Shown here piece by piece: positions 34,735 to 43,217 of a stretch of 64,000 nt of DNA. The position numbers were made by a program, and so were the translations under genes. Each line of letters opens with the position of its first letter. Position 1 is the stretch's first letter. Origin of the DNA: Flexivirga alba (lineage in GTDB: Bacteria > Actinomycetota > Actinomycetes > Actinomycetales > Dermatophilaceae); the NCBI RefSeq assembly GCF_042661025.1, contig NZ_JBHSWH010000001.1, positions 620,001-684,000 of the forward strand, written 5' to 3'. The notes below the pieces were generated by a model. The model was not told where the DNA came from. It ran no database searches and saw only the letters and a list, made by a program, of their open reading frames with translations.

Positions 34735-35865
34735 ATGACGCTTCCCGGAGTCACCCGCGCCGTCGACCGTGCTGTTGCGGACCGTCACATCGCCGGCGCA
34801 GTGGTACTCGTCGCCAGGGACGGACAACTCGTCCACGAGCAGGCCGCAGGGATGGCCGATGTCGAGTCGCAGACGCCGATGGCTCCCACCACAGTTTTCC
34901 GGCTCGCCTCGGTGACCAAACCGGTCATCGCCGTCACCGTGATGCACCTGGTCGAGCAGGGCACGTTGGACCTGACGACCCCGATCACCCACTGGCTGCA
35001 GGGTTTTCGACCAGCGCTCGCCGACGGCTCCGTGCCGGAGATCACCGTCGATCAGTTGTTGACACACACCGCCGGTCTCGCCTATCGCATGGGCGAGCCT
35101 CCAGGCAGCGACTACGACCGACTCGAGGTCTCCGACGGCCTCGACCGCACCGACCTGACGCTCGCGGACAACCTCGAGCGCATCTCCCGGACCACCTTGC
35201 GGGCCGTCCCGGGCACCGAATACCGCTATTCCGTCGCGTATGACGTGCTCGGCGCGCTCATCGAAGCAGCCACCGGCGCGACGTTGCCGCGAGCTGTCCA
35301 GGACATCGTCTGCGTGCCACTGCAGCTGGCCAGTTTCGCCTTCTCCATCGGGGAGAGAACGCCGATCGCGACGGCATACAGCGACGGCCTGATCCCGATC
35401 ACCGATGAGCCGATCCCCAATGACACCAACGTGGTTCGTTATGCACCGGAGCGGATCTTCGATGCCTCGCAATGGCCGTCGGGTGGCGCCGGCGCTGCAG
35501 CCCACGCGCACGACGTGCTGCGCTTCTTCAATGCCGTCGCCCTCGGCGGCGCACCGATCTTGCGATCCTCCACCGTGGCCGAGATGTATGCCGGTCGCAT
35601 CGGCCGGCAGCTCACTCCGACGCTGCGCGATTCGTTCGGCCGCGGCTGGGCAATCGCGTCCCCGGACACCGGGCCGCTCTACGGGTTGCCGGTGGGTTCG
35701 GTGCACTGGGGCGGCGCCTACGGACACACGTGGTCGATCGACCCCGCGACGCGCACGGTCATCGTGGCGCTGACCAACACCTCTCCGGAGGGTACGGCGG
35801 GCGCTTTCCCCTCCGACGTCGCGCGTGCGACACACGTCGACCTGGCGGCCGGCGAAATCGATTGA
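34735..35865 (+). CDS. Beta-lactamase-fold serine hydrolase (class C/esterase group)
   Basis: A 376-residue serine hydrolase of the beta-lactamase/transpeptidase-like Pfam family. The nucleophile motif SxxK is SVTK (Ser59, Lys62). The tyrosine motif reads YSV rather than YxN (EYRYSVAYDVLG). The third motif region is HWGGAYGHTWSIDP. LLTHTAGL is the typical family helix. No signal peptide is visible, so a cytosolic esterase is likelier than a secreted beta-lactamase. The ATG lies inside an inverted pair of the abundant GTATG word. Confidence 0.87.
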   Translation: MTLPGVTRAVDRAVADRHIAGAVVLVARDGQLVHEQAAGMADVESQTPMAPTTVFRLASVTKPVIAVTVMHLVEQGTLDLTTPITHWLQGFRPALADGSVPEITVDQLLTHTAGLAYRMGEPPGSDYDRLEVSDGLDRTDLTLADNLERISRTTLRAVPGTEYRYSVAYDVLGALIEAATGATLPRAVQDIVCVPLQLASFAFSIGERTPIATAYSDGLIPITDEPIPNDTNVVRYAPERIFDASQWPSGGAGAAAHAHDVLRFFNAVALGGAPILRSSTVAEMYAGRIGRQLTPTLRDSFGRGWAIASPDTGPLYGLPVGSVHWGGAYGHTWSIDPATRTVIVALTNTSPEGTAGAFPSDVARATHVDLAAGEID

Positions 35866-35874
35866 GGACGCGGC

Positions 35875-35930
35875 TGGTTCCGATACGCCTCCTCCGCCGC
35901 GCTCCCCCGCCTACTCAACCAGCCATTGCC
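35875..35930. repeat. Dispersed intergenic repeat, half element
   Basis: GGTTCCGATACGCCTCCTC and CCCCCGCCTACTCAACCAGC match the copy at 27334 and the right part of the 56 kb element. It fills the gap before the aldo/keto reductase gene. Confidence 0.6.
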
Positions 35931-35946
35931 GCGTAGCGTTGTCTCG

Positions 35947-36782
35947 ATGAGCACACCGACATACACACTCCAGGACGGCACGACGCTCCCGGCGATCGGC
36001 TTCGGGACCTACCCGCTCAAGGGCGACGAGGGTGTGGACGCGATCGAAGCCGCGCTCGCCGCGGGTTACCGATTGCTCGACACCGCAGTCAATTACGAGA
36101 ACGAGGCCGAGGTCGGCGAGGCGCTGCGCCGCTCCGGCGTGCCGCGCGACGATGTGCGGATCCAGACCAAGATCCCCGGGCGTCATCACGGGTATGACGA
36201 GGCACTTGCCTCGATCCGTTCGTCCTCGAAACCCTCGGCATCGACCGGATCGACGTGCAGCTCATCCACTGGCCCAACCCGAGCGTCGGCAAGTTCGTCG
36301 AGGCCTGGAAGGCGCTGGTCACCGCGCAGCAGGACGGGCTGGTGACGACGATCGGTGTCTCCAACTTCACCGGCGCCCACCTGGACCGGATCATCGAGGC
36401 GACCGGCGTGACACCGGCCGTCAACCAGATCGAGCTGCATCCCTATTTCCCCCAGGTCGAGATGCGAAAGACCAACGCTGACCTGGGGATTCGCACCGAG
36501 GCGTGGAGTCCGATGGGCAAGCGGCAGGCACCGTTCGATGAGGCGCCGGTCGCCGATGCGGCACGCGCACACGACGTCACGCCGGCCCAGGTCATCCTGC
36601 GCTGGCACCACCAGCTCGGCTCACTGCCGCTGCCGAAGTCGGGCACTCCGGAACGCCAGCAGGCCAACCTCAACGTCTTCGGTTTCGAGCTCTCCGACGC
36701 CGAGATGGTCGCCATCACCGGCCTCGGCCGTGACAACGGCCGCCTCTTCGGTGGCGACCCCAACACCCACGAAGAGATGTAG
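35947..36782 (+). pseudogene. Aldo/keto reductase, frameshifted
   Basis: An NADPH-dependent oxidoreductase of the 2,5-diketo-gluconate reductase group. The first frame holds LPAIGFGTYPLKGDEGVDAI, then DTAVNYENEAEVG with the catalytic Asp and Tyr and QTKIPGRHH with the catalytic Lys. At about 36215-36225 one base seems lost. The other frame continues with ETLGIDRIDVQLIHWPNP (catalytic His), GVSNFTGAHLDRI, ELHPYFPQ and the cofactor motif LPLPKSGTPERQQANL, stopping at 36782. Joined length is about 278 residues, normal for the family. All catalytic residues survive, so an error in the sequence is plausible. Confidence 0.85.
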
Positions 36783-36802
36783 CCCTCCCGCACCACCACC
36801 AC

Positions 36803-36914
36803 CCCTCTCGCCGAGAGGACACCCAATGATCGAGAGGACAGGCGATTCCCCCGATCTAGGCCGTATTTCGGCCGAAAACGAGTGTCCGCTCGACAATCGC
36901 CTGTCCTCTCGGCA
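36803..36914. repeat. Nested intergenic inverted repeat (CGAGAGG family, copy 2)
   Basis: Two direct CGAGAGGACA units (36813 and 36831) face inverted counterparts. CGAGAGGACAGGCGAT pairs perfectly with ATCGCCTGTCCTCTCG ending at 36912, and GAGAGGACAC pairs with GTGTCCGCTC. The centre contains GGCCGTATTTCGGCC. The architecture equals the copy at 26022. It lies between the convergent aldo/keto reductase and ECF S genes and could act as a bidirectional terminator. Confidence 0.75.
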
Positions 36915-36936
36915 AAGGGGGCGGCGGGTCGGGCGG

Positions 36937-37803
36937 TCAGTCCGTTGCGCGCACCGGGTCGTATGACGCACGCCGGGCGGCCCGGCGCAGCACGACCAGG
37001 ACCGGGCGACCCACCAAGGCGATGGCCACGGCATTGGTGATGGCCCGGCCGGTGTCCCATCCACCGGTCGACGTGACCAGCGTGTAGACACCGAAGCGAT
37101 GCAGGTTGTCGAGCAACGAATCCACCGGCACATAGGCGAGATTGGCGTGTCCACCGAGGTCGACGCCGGCCAGGAACGGCCAGCTGTAGAGGTTCATCAA
37201 GGCCCCGAACAAGTATGCCGCGAGCACGCCGTACACGATGAGCATGACCACCTCACGGGTCCCCCGGACACGACGCGGCAAGAGGCCGGCGCCCATCCCG
37301 ATCCATGCCGAGCAGAGCATCTGGAAGGGCAGCCACGGGCCGACTCCTGCAGTGATCAGCGCGGATGCGAAGAGCGACGTGCAGCCGAGGACGAAGCCGA
37401 AGCCCGGCCCGAACACCCGCCCGGCGAGGATCAGCAGGAAGAAAACGGTCTCGACCCCGCCGGTGCCACCGCCGGTCGGTCGCAGTGCTGCGTCGATTGC
37501 CGACAATACGCCCAGCATCGCCAACGCCTTCGAATCCATTCCGCCGTCGGCGAATTCGGCCAGTATGACGAAGACCAGCAACGGCAGCGTGACCGCGAAG
37601 ATGATCGGTGCGTCAGTGACATGCGCGGTCCCTGACGTGCTGTGATGCGTCAGCAACGGCCAGCAGAACATCGCCAGCCCCGCGACGGACATCAACGCCA
37701 GCATCAGGGCGCTACGCGGCCGCAACGGAACGGCGTGACTGCTCAACGTGGCAACGAGGTCCGCCTGCCGATCGGCCATGACCGGCTCGGTCACCTGCTT
37801 CAT
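36937..37803 (-). CDS. ECF transporter S component, probable cobalamin specificity
   Basis: A 288-residue membrane protein with about six to seven hydrophobic segments. It carries S-component features such as FFLLILAGRVFGPGFGFVLG and an A-rich segment facing the T subunit (SALITAGVGPWLPFQML). Its ATG overlaps the stop of the ATPase gene (ATGA). As last gene of an operon headed by a cobalamin riboswitch, it is inferred to bind vitamin B12 or a corrinoid precursor. Confidence 0.85.
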   Translation of the reverse strand: MKQVTEPVMADRQADLVATLSSHAVPLRPRSALMLALMSVAGLAMFCWPLLTHHSTSGTAHVTDAPIIFAVTLPLLVFVILAEFADGGMDSKALAMLGVLSAIDAALRPTGGGTGGVETVFFLLILAGRVFGPGFGFVLGCTSLFASALITAGVGPWLPFQMLCSAWIGMGAGLLPRRVRGTREVVMLIVYGVLAAYLFGALMNLYSWPFLAGVDLGGHANLAYVPVDSLLDNLHRFGVYTLVTSTGGWDTGRAITNAVAIALVGRPVLVVLRRAARRASYDPVRATD

Positions 37804-39388
37804 GGCTCACTCCGCATCGCGTCGGCGACGTCCTGAACCGTCAGGAACTGCTGCGGCGCAAGGACTTTGGCGACCTGCGGCGCGAAGATCGGCGATGAGG
37901 CGACGACGTCTGCGGTCGGACCGTCCGCGATGACATCGCCGTCGGCCAGGACGACGACCCGATCGGCGAGACCCGCGACGAACTCCACATCATGAGTGGC
38001 CACGAGCACGGCGTGCCCGTCACCCGCGAGCTCCGCCAACTGTCGGATGAGCAGCGCCTTCGCGCTGTAGTCGAGCCCGCGCGTCGGCTCGTCCAGCAGC
38101 AACACGAGCGGACGCGCGGCGAGCTGAATCGCCAGCACCAGCGAAAGGCGTTGCCCTTCCGACAAATCCCGCGGATGCTGACGGTCTTCGATGCCCGGTG
38201 CCAGTTGCTCGAGCAGCTCGCGGGCGCCGGCCCCAGCGGCGGCACATTCCTCGCCGACACTTTCCAGGTAGAGCAGGTCCGCAGCAGTCTGTGGCACCAG
38301 ACCGATGCGCGCCGCCGAGCCACCCGACCGCTTCCCCGCCCACCAGCAGTCTCGACACCGTCAACGACGACAGACCCGGCACCGCGTGGCCCGCTGCCTT
38401 GCAGCGCCCACATCAACGACGACTTGCCGGAACCGTTGCGGCCCATCAGTGCGGTCACGGTGCCGGCCGCGAGCTCGAGGTCGACGTCGCGCACGGCGAC
38501 CCGCTGGCCGTATCGCACGGTCAGCCCGTCGGCACGGAGCACGGTCTCGCCGGCGGGGCGGGTCCTCGGCGTCGGCTCGGCGAGTTGCCCACGCAGCGGA
38601 CGGGCCGCGCGACGGGCATCCCGAACGGACAAGGGAAGCGGCGTCCAGGAGCAGAGCCGTCCCAGCTCCACGACCGGCGGGGCGACGGGTGCGTCGATCA
38701 TCATCGTCGCCGGATCGCCGCTGCGGACGATGCCGTCGCCGGACAGGGAGATCACCGAATCGGCATACTGCACAGCTCTTTCCAGCCGGTGCTCAGCCAT
38801 CACGACCGTCGTCCCGAGGTCGTGGACAAGGCGGGTGACAGCCGCGAGCACCTCTTCGGCAGACCCCGGGTCGAGTGCCGACGTCGGTTCGTCGAGCACG
38901 AGCACCTTGGGTGCCGTCACCAGCGCGGCACCGATCGCGACGCGTTGCTGCTGCCCTCCGGACAACGTTGCCAGCGAGCGCCCGCGCAGCGCAGCGATCC
39001 CGAGCAGGTCGAGCGTCTCCTCGACCCTCTTGCGCATCGTCGTCGGTGAGACGCCCAATTGCTCCATCCCGTAGGCGAGTTCGTCCTCGACGGTGTCCGC
39101 GACGAACCCTGCGAGAGGGTCCTGCCCAACCCGGCCGACCACGTCGGCCATCTCACGCGGCGGGTGGTCGCGGGTGTCCATGCCCGCGACCGTGACGGTC
39201 CCCGACAGCCGCCCGCCGGTGAAGTACGGCACCAGCCCGTTGATCGTGCCGAGTAGCGTCGACTTGCCGACGCCCGTCCGGCCGACCACCAGCGCGAGCT
39301 CGCCCTCCTCCACGTGCAGGTCGACATGCGACAGCTCGGGCTCTCGCCCGTCGTCATACCGAACGGACACATCGCGCCACTCGATCAT
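37800..39388 (-). pseudogene. ECF transporter double ATPase (EcfA-A' fusion), frameshifted
   Basis: Two ABC ATPase halves in one chain. Half 1: GRTGVGKST, LSGGQQQR, LVLDEPTSALD and EHRLE switch (residues 1-230). Half 2: GRNGSGKSS near residue 330, then the frame breaks at about 38305-38330. It resumes in another frame with VPQTAADLLYLESV, LSEGQRLSLVLA and LLLDEPTRGLDYSAKAL to the stop at 37800. One missing base explains it. Since the neighbouring subunits are intact and the domain order is complete, sequencing error is plausible. The ATG at 39388 has GGAGG upstream and overlaps the T component stop. It powers uptake with the T and S proteins. Confidence 0.85.
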
Positions 39389-40482
39389 GTCGACACCTCC
39401 ACGTCCGGATCCTGTATGACGCTGGGCGGCGACACCACCGCAGCGACCAAGCCGATGACCACGGCGACCAGGGGCAGCAGGTCGACAACCGGCCATTCGA
39501 CCGGTGTCGTCGAGGGATTCAGATGTGCCGGAGCGTACTGCGTGGCCAGGATCATCAGCACGCCCGAGGCGAGACCACCTGCCGCAACAGCCATTGCCGT
39601 GAGATCGAACGGCTCGACCCGGTAGCGGGTCACGGTTCGTTCACGGGCCGAGAATGCCAGTCCGAGCACTGCGAGCGCGACGCCGAGCACGAAGGCCGGC
39701 CAGCGGAACAGCGCCGGCGCTCGGTCGTCGAGCACGCCGAAGGTTCCGATGCACACCGCGATCAGCCCCACGACGGTCAGGACTCCGAGCAGCCGGCGGG
39801 TCCGCACCGGCGTCGATCCGCGCCGGCCATAACCGCGCGAATCCATAGCAGCCGCAAGGAGAAGGGAACGGTCCAACGCATCCGAAAGCACCGGAACGAT
39901 GACCCGCCGCACGACCTGCCACTTCCGTCCTCGGTCCGGTCGAAGCTGCTGGGCGCGCCGCACCCGCCGGATGCTGTCAGCCATCTGCGGGAAGACGGAC
40001 ACCGCGACCACCACCACAGTGCCGATGTCGTAGAGCGCGATCGGCACGACCTTGAGCAGTCGCTTCGGGTTGGCCAGCGAGTTGGCGGCGCCGATGCAGA
40101 TGATCATCGCGGCGAGTCGCAGGCCGTCATACAGGCCGTCGAGCACGTCGGACAGGTGCACGGGACCGAGCAACGAAACCCCAGCCGCCCAGTCCGGCAA
40201 CGGGATTCGCGGCAGGTCCAGCAGGACGGTGCCGCCGCCGGACGCGCCGAGGAAGCACCGGAACGCGACACGCACCACGACGATGAAGGCACCGAGCAGC
40301 AGGTAGAGCCGCAGCGACCGCGACCACGGGGCGTCGCCGCGCCGGAGCAGCACGACGAAACACGCGACAGCGATGAGCAGCAACAGCAGCAGCGGGTTGG
40401 TCGTGAATGACGCCGCCACCGCCAGACCGATCGCCCACAGCCACCAGGCGATCGGGTGGACCGGAGCGGGCAGACGTTTCAC
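39385..40482 (-). CDS. ECF transporter T component (CbiQ-like)
   Basis: A 365-residue membrane protein with N-terminal and C-terminal hydrophobic bundles. The cytoplasmic coupling helices include DSIRRVRRAQQLR, and AAAMDSRGYGRRG is the ARG-type motif that contacts the ATPases. The C-terminal extension of three TM segments is longer than in many EcfT proteins. GTG start at 40482. It is the second gene of the riboswitch-controlled operon. Confidence 0.87.
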   Translation of the reverse strand: MKRLPAPVHPIAWWLWAIGLAVAASFTTNPLLLLLLIAVACFVVLLRRGDAPWSRSLRLYLLLGAFIVVVRVAFRCFLGASGGGTVLLDLPRIPLPDWAAGVSLLGPVHLSDVLDGLYDGLRLAAMIICIGAANSLANPKRLLKVVPIALYDIGTVVVVAVSVFPQMADSIRRVRRAQQLRPDRGRKWQVVRRVIVPVLSDALDRSLLLAAAMDSRGYGRRGSTPVRTRRLLGVLTVVGLIAVCIGTFGVLDDRAPALFRWPAFVLGVALAVLGLAFSARERTVTRYRVEPFDLTAMAVAAGGLASGVLMILATQYAPAHLNPSTTPVEWPVVDLLPLVAVVIGLVAAVVSPPSVIQDPDVEVST

Positions 40483-40483
40483 C

Positions 40484-40535
40484 CGAGTGCGATGCGTGCG
40501 AAGTTGCTGGTCTATTTCTGACTCACTGCTCTAGT
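40484..40535. repeat. Stem-loop intergenic repeat, short copy
   Basis: GTGCGATGCGTGCGAAGTTG, CTGG and TCTATTTCTGACTCACTGC match the copy at 33311-33411 with the inner hairpin half deleted. It spans the gap between the surface protein stop and the EcfT start. Confidence 0.6.
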
Positions 40536-41529
40536 TGCGCCTGCGGACGATCGCAACCGCACCGCCGCCCACGACGAGCGCCGCCAGGACGCCACCCCCT
40601 ACGACGGTGGTCGCATTGACGCCCGACGACTTCTTGGAGTCCTTGATCAGGTCGTCACTGTTGGCCATGGGCGCTCCGGCGACATTCGTCGGACCGCCCG
40701 ACGACGTGCCCGTAACACCGGCCGAACTGGACGACCCCTTGCTGCGCTTCGCCTTCGACGAGCTGCTCGCGGAGGACGAGTGGCTCGCCTTCGCCTTCTT
40801 CTCGGCAGCCTTCTTCTTCGCTGCCTGCGAAGCCTTGGACGCCGTGGTTGACTTCGGCTGCGAATGGGTGGACCCGGCCTTGCTCGACGTCGAATTCCCG
40901 TTTGGGTCAGTCGTTTTCGGGTTGCTCGGCGCGGTCGTGGTCGTATGGCGCGGCGGCGCCGGCGGCTGGGTCGTCGTGTGCGTCGGCGCAGGCGGAGGCT
41001 TCGGAGCTGCAGGACGGGTCGGGGTGTAACGCGGCGAGTAGTTGGTGCCGCCCTCGCTGAACGCCCATCCCTCGAAACCGCCTGGGATGACGTGGCTGGT
41101 GGACGCACCGTCACCGCTGGAGGACCAGGAGCCGCCGTTCGGTGCCTGGGTGTACCACCAGTGCGCATTCGGCGGAGGGGTCCGCCCACACGACTCGTGG
41201 TAGCCGCCGGGCAAGGTGGCCGTTGCCGACGGCTTGCCGTAGAGCCGGCAGATGAAGGCAAGCCCGTACTGTCGAGTCCCCTCCGCCGGGATCCCGGCCG
41301 CCTGCAGGGCATCGACGCCAGAAGCGCCACTGCCCACCGGCGCACAGCGCACCGCGATGCCGCCCCCGAGTTCGCGGAAGTCGACGACCACGGTCACCCC
41401 GGAGCTGGTCTTGCACACGCCGTTGTAGCCGGCGGCCTGTGCGGGCGCGACCGATCCGACATACGCGAACGAGGTTGCGGAGGTGGCGAGTGCGACGGCT
41501 GCGACGGCACGAACCGGGCGGCTGGGCAT
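40531..41529 (-). CDS. Surface-anchored transcobalamin-like (DUF4430-type) protein
   Basis: A 332-residue exported protein. The Sec signal peptide (RAVAAVALATSATSFAYVG) ends near AQA, residue 33. The globular domain has GVTVVVDFRELGGGIAVRC, ALQAAGIPAEGTRQYGLAF, HWWYTQAPNGGSWSSSGDGA and GGFEGWAFSEGG, a pattern like transcobalamin-C-type DUF4430 domains. A long Pro/Thr/Ser/Lys-rich wall-spanning stalk (about 175-290) follows. It ends in one TM helix (TTVVGGGVLAALVVGGGAVA) and RRR, with no LPxTG. The B12 riboswitch upstream and ECF genes downstream suggest it captures corrinoids at the cell wall. ATG 41529 is chosen for the signal peptide. Confidence 0.82.
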   Translation of the reverse strand: MPSRPVRAVAAVALATSATSFAYVGSVAPAQAAGYNGVCKTSSGVTVVVDFRELGGGIAVRCAPVGSGASGVDALQAAGIPAEGTRQYGLAFICRLYGKPSATATLPGGYHESCGRTPPPNAHWWYTQAPNGGSWSSSGDGASTSHVIPGGFEGWAFSEGGTNYSPRYTPTRPAAPKPPPAPTHTTTQPPAPPRHTTTTAPSNPKTTDPNGNSTSSKAGSTHSQPKSTTASKASQAAKKKAAEKKAKASHSSSASSSSKAKRSKGSSSSAGVTGTSSGGPTNVAGAPMANSDDLIKDSKKSSGVNATTVVGGGVLAALVVGGGAVAIVRRRN

Positions 41530-41535
41530 GCGGAT

Positions 41536-41558
41536 GGAGTCCTTTCGGTCGCGACTCC
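41536..41558 (-). promoter_or_regulatory. Ribosome-binding-site hairpin below the cobalamin riboswitch
   Basis: GGAGTC (41536-41541) and GACTCC (41553-41558) form a stem whose loop and one arm contain the AAAGGAC ribosome-binding site of the surface protein gene. This is a plausible translational expression platform. Confidence 0.5.
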
Positions 41559-41615
41559 ACGCGTGCGACACGATCTCGCCCGCGACTGCAGTCCTCGACA
41601 GTCGATCCGGTGACC

Positions 41616-41728
41616 GGTGGCGCAGGTATTCCGACTCGTGACCGATCGGCCACTCACGGCTGCGGGACAGCGCCGGAATCGCACCGGCTTCCCCTGCTCA
41701 CACCTTGGCGCCCGACACGGACGCCACC
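41616..41728 (-). promoter_or_regulatory. Cobalamin (B12) riboswitch
   Basis: Read on the minus strand, the closing stem GGTGGCG / CGCCACC encloses all class hallmarks in order. These are GGGGAAGCCGGTGCGATTCC, GGCGCTGTCCCGCAGCCGTG (P3-P6 core, plus positions 41657-41692), and the B12-box region GAGTCGGAATACCTGCGCC (41620-41638). The leader continues about 85 bases to the start at 41529. Adenosylcobalamin binding would repress the downstream surface protein and ECF operon. Confidence 0.92.
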
Positions 41729-41764
41729 CCGAAGGCTAGCAGCGGTTCTGGAAGAGTCTGACGA

Positions 41765-42406
41765 GTGAGCACCGCACCCATCCTCGACGCCGCGGCTGCG
41801 GTGGAAACGCTCGCCGACCTGGCTGCCGCGACCGACCGGGTGATCGTCGGCCTGACCGGCCCGCCGGCCGTCGGCAAGTCGACCGCCGCCGATCAGCTCG
41901 CCCGGGGCTGCCGTGAGCGCGGCATACGGACGGTGGTCGTGCCGATGGACGGGTTCCACCTGGCGCAGGCGGTCCTCGACGAGCGGGGCTGGGCACCGGT
42001 CAAGGGCGCGCCGCACACGTTCGACGCCCTCGGGTATGTCGAACTGCTCTCCCGCATCCGCAGCGAGCGCGACCGCACCGTGTGGGCTCCGGCGTTCGAC
42101 CGGTCGCTGGAGGAGCCGATCGCAGGAGCCATCGAGGTGGCGCCCGACACGCAGGTCGTGGTCACCGAGGGCAACTACCTACTGCTCCCCGACGAACCCT
42201 GGTCCGAACTGCCCCGGCTGCTGGATGCCATTTGGTATGTCGAAACCCCCGACGAGCTCCGGCGGGAGCGGCTCATCGAGCGACACCGCAGCTACGGCCG
42301 CAGTCTCGCCGAAGCGTCGCAGCGTGCGCTGGGTTCCGACGAGCGCAATGCCGACCTGGTGCGGTCGACGCGGGAGAGGGCGGACGCCATACTCCTGCTG
42401 CCGTAG
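41765..42406 (+). CDS. Nucleoside/nucleotide kinase family protein (uridine-kinase-like)
   Basis: A 213-residue P-loop kinase. Walker A is GPPAVGKST near residue 31. VVVPMDGFHLAQAVLDERG is the substrate-binding DGFH motif of the PanK/phosphoribulokinase/uridine-kinase group. LDAIWYVETPDELRRERLIERH is the LID region. The family (often PRK09270) phosphorylates nucleosides, pantothenate or sugars; the substrate is unresolved. The GTG at 41765 faces the riboswitch leader across a short divergent promoter region. Confidence 0.87.
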   Translation: MSTAPILDAAAAVETLADLAAATDRVIVGLTGPPAVGKSTAADQLARGCRERGIRTVVVPMDGFHLAQAVLDERGWAPVKGAPHTFDALGYVELLSRIRSERDRTVWAPAFDRSLEEPIAGAIEVAPDTQVVVTEGNYLLLPDEPWSELPRLLDAIWYVETPDELRRERLIERHRSYGRSLAEASQRALGSDERNADLVRSTRERADAILLLP

Positions 42407-42415
42407 GCGCCGCGG

Positions 42416-42431
42416 GTGTGACCGATCACAC
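42416..42431 (+). terminator. Small hairpin after the kinase gene
   Basis: GTGTGA and TCACAC flank CCGA, 10 bases after the stop. It is short and lacks a T tract. No other feature is seen in the 200 bases before the sigma factor gene. Confidence 0.4.
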
Positions 42432-42608
42432 GCGCACGCGGTATGTCGCGCCACGCACGGAGGCAACCCGGACGCCGGTCGTGCGTCTACCCACCATGAG
42501 GTGCAACGCGATCATCGCTGGACGGCAGCCGGTTCCCGGCCTGCCGCGGTGCGGCGTTCCCTTCCACAGCGACGACTCGTTAGGGTCTGGGCGAAGGGTC
42601 AGGGTGTC

Positions 42609-43217
42609 ATGACACTCACCGCACCCGCCGTGTATGCCGAAAGGCCGTATCGCTTGGGAGGTCGGGTCCATGACCGTGACGCGCTCCCCTGCTTCGAGCC
42701 GATGACCGCGGAGGACTCGGTCGACCTGGCCGAGCTCTACCGCACACATCACCTGCAGATGGTGCGGCTCGCGCGGCTGCTGGTCGACGACACGGCGAGC
42801 GCCGAGGATGTCGTGCAGGAGGCGTTCCTCGGGATGCACCGCAACCGGGCCGCGCTGCGCGACTCCCGGGCTGCGGTCGGTTACCTGCGCCAAGCGGTGG
42901 TCAACCAGTCCCGGTCGATGTTGCGCCGACGCCGTACGGTCCGTGCCCACCTGAAGGTCGCCGAGCCGGAGATCGCACCACCGGCCGATACCGACGTGCT
43001 CCTCGCCGAGGAGCACCAGGCGGTCCTTCGTGCGGTCGACCAGCTGCCGGCCCGGCAGCGCGAGGTGCTGGTGCTGCGCTACTGGTCGGACATGTCCGAG
43101 GCGGAGATCGCCGACGCACTCGGGATCAGCAAGGGCACCGTGAAATCACAAGCAAGCCGGGCGATGGCCACTCTCAACAAGATCATGCAAGGAGGCGCAA
43201 CCGATGAATCCGTCTGA
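42609..43217 (+). CDS. ECF sigma factor, SigE/SigE70 group
   Basis: A 202-residue sigma-70 family factor. Region 2 is LAELYRTHHLQMVRLARLLV and EDVVQEAFLGMHRNR. Region 4 is LPARQREVLVLRYWSDMSEA, with the HTH AEIADALGISKGTVKSQASR. The ~40-residue N-terminal extension is poorly conserved. The 3' end overlaps the membrane protein gene by 14 bases, the usual sigma/anti-sigma arrangement. Target promoters unknown. Confidence 0.9.
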   Translation: MTLTAPAVYAERPYRLGGRVHDRDALPCFEPMTAEDSVDLAELYRTHHLQMVRLARLLVDDTASAEDVVQEAFLGMHRNRAALRDSRAAVGYLRQAVVNQSRSMLRRRRTVRAHLKVAEPEIAPPADTDVLLAEEHQAVLRAVDQLPARQREVLVLRYWSDMSEAEIADALGISKGTVKSQASRAMATLNKIMQGGATDESV

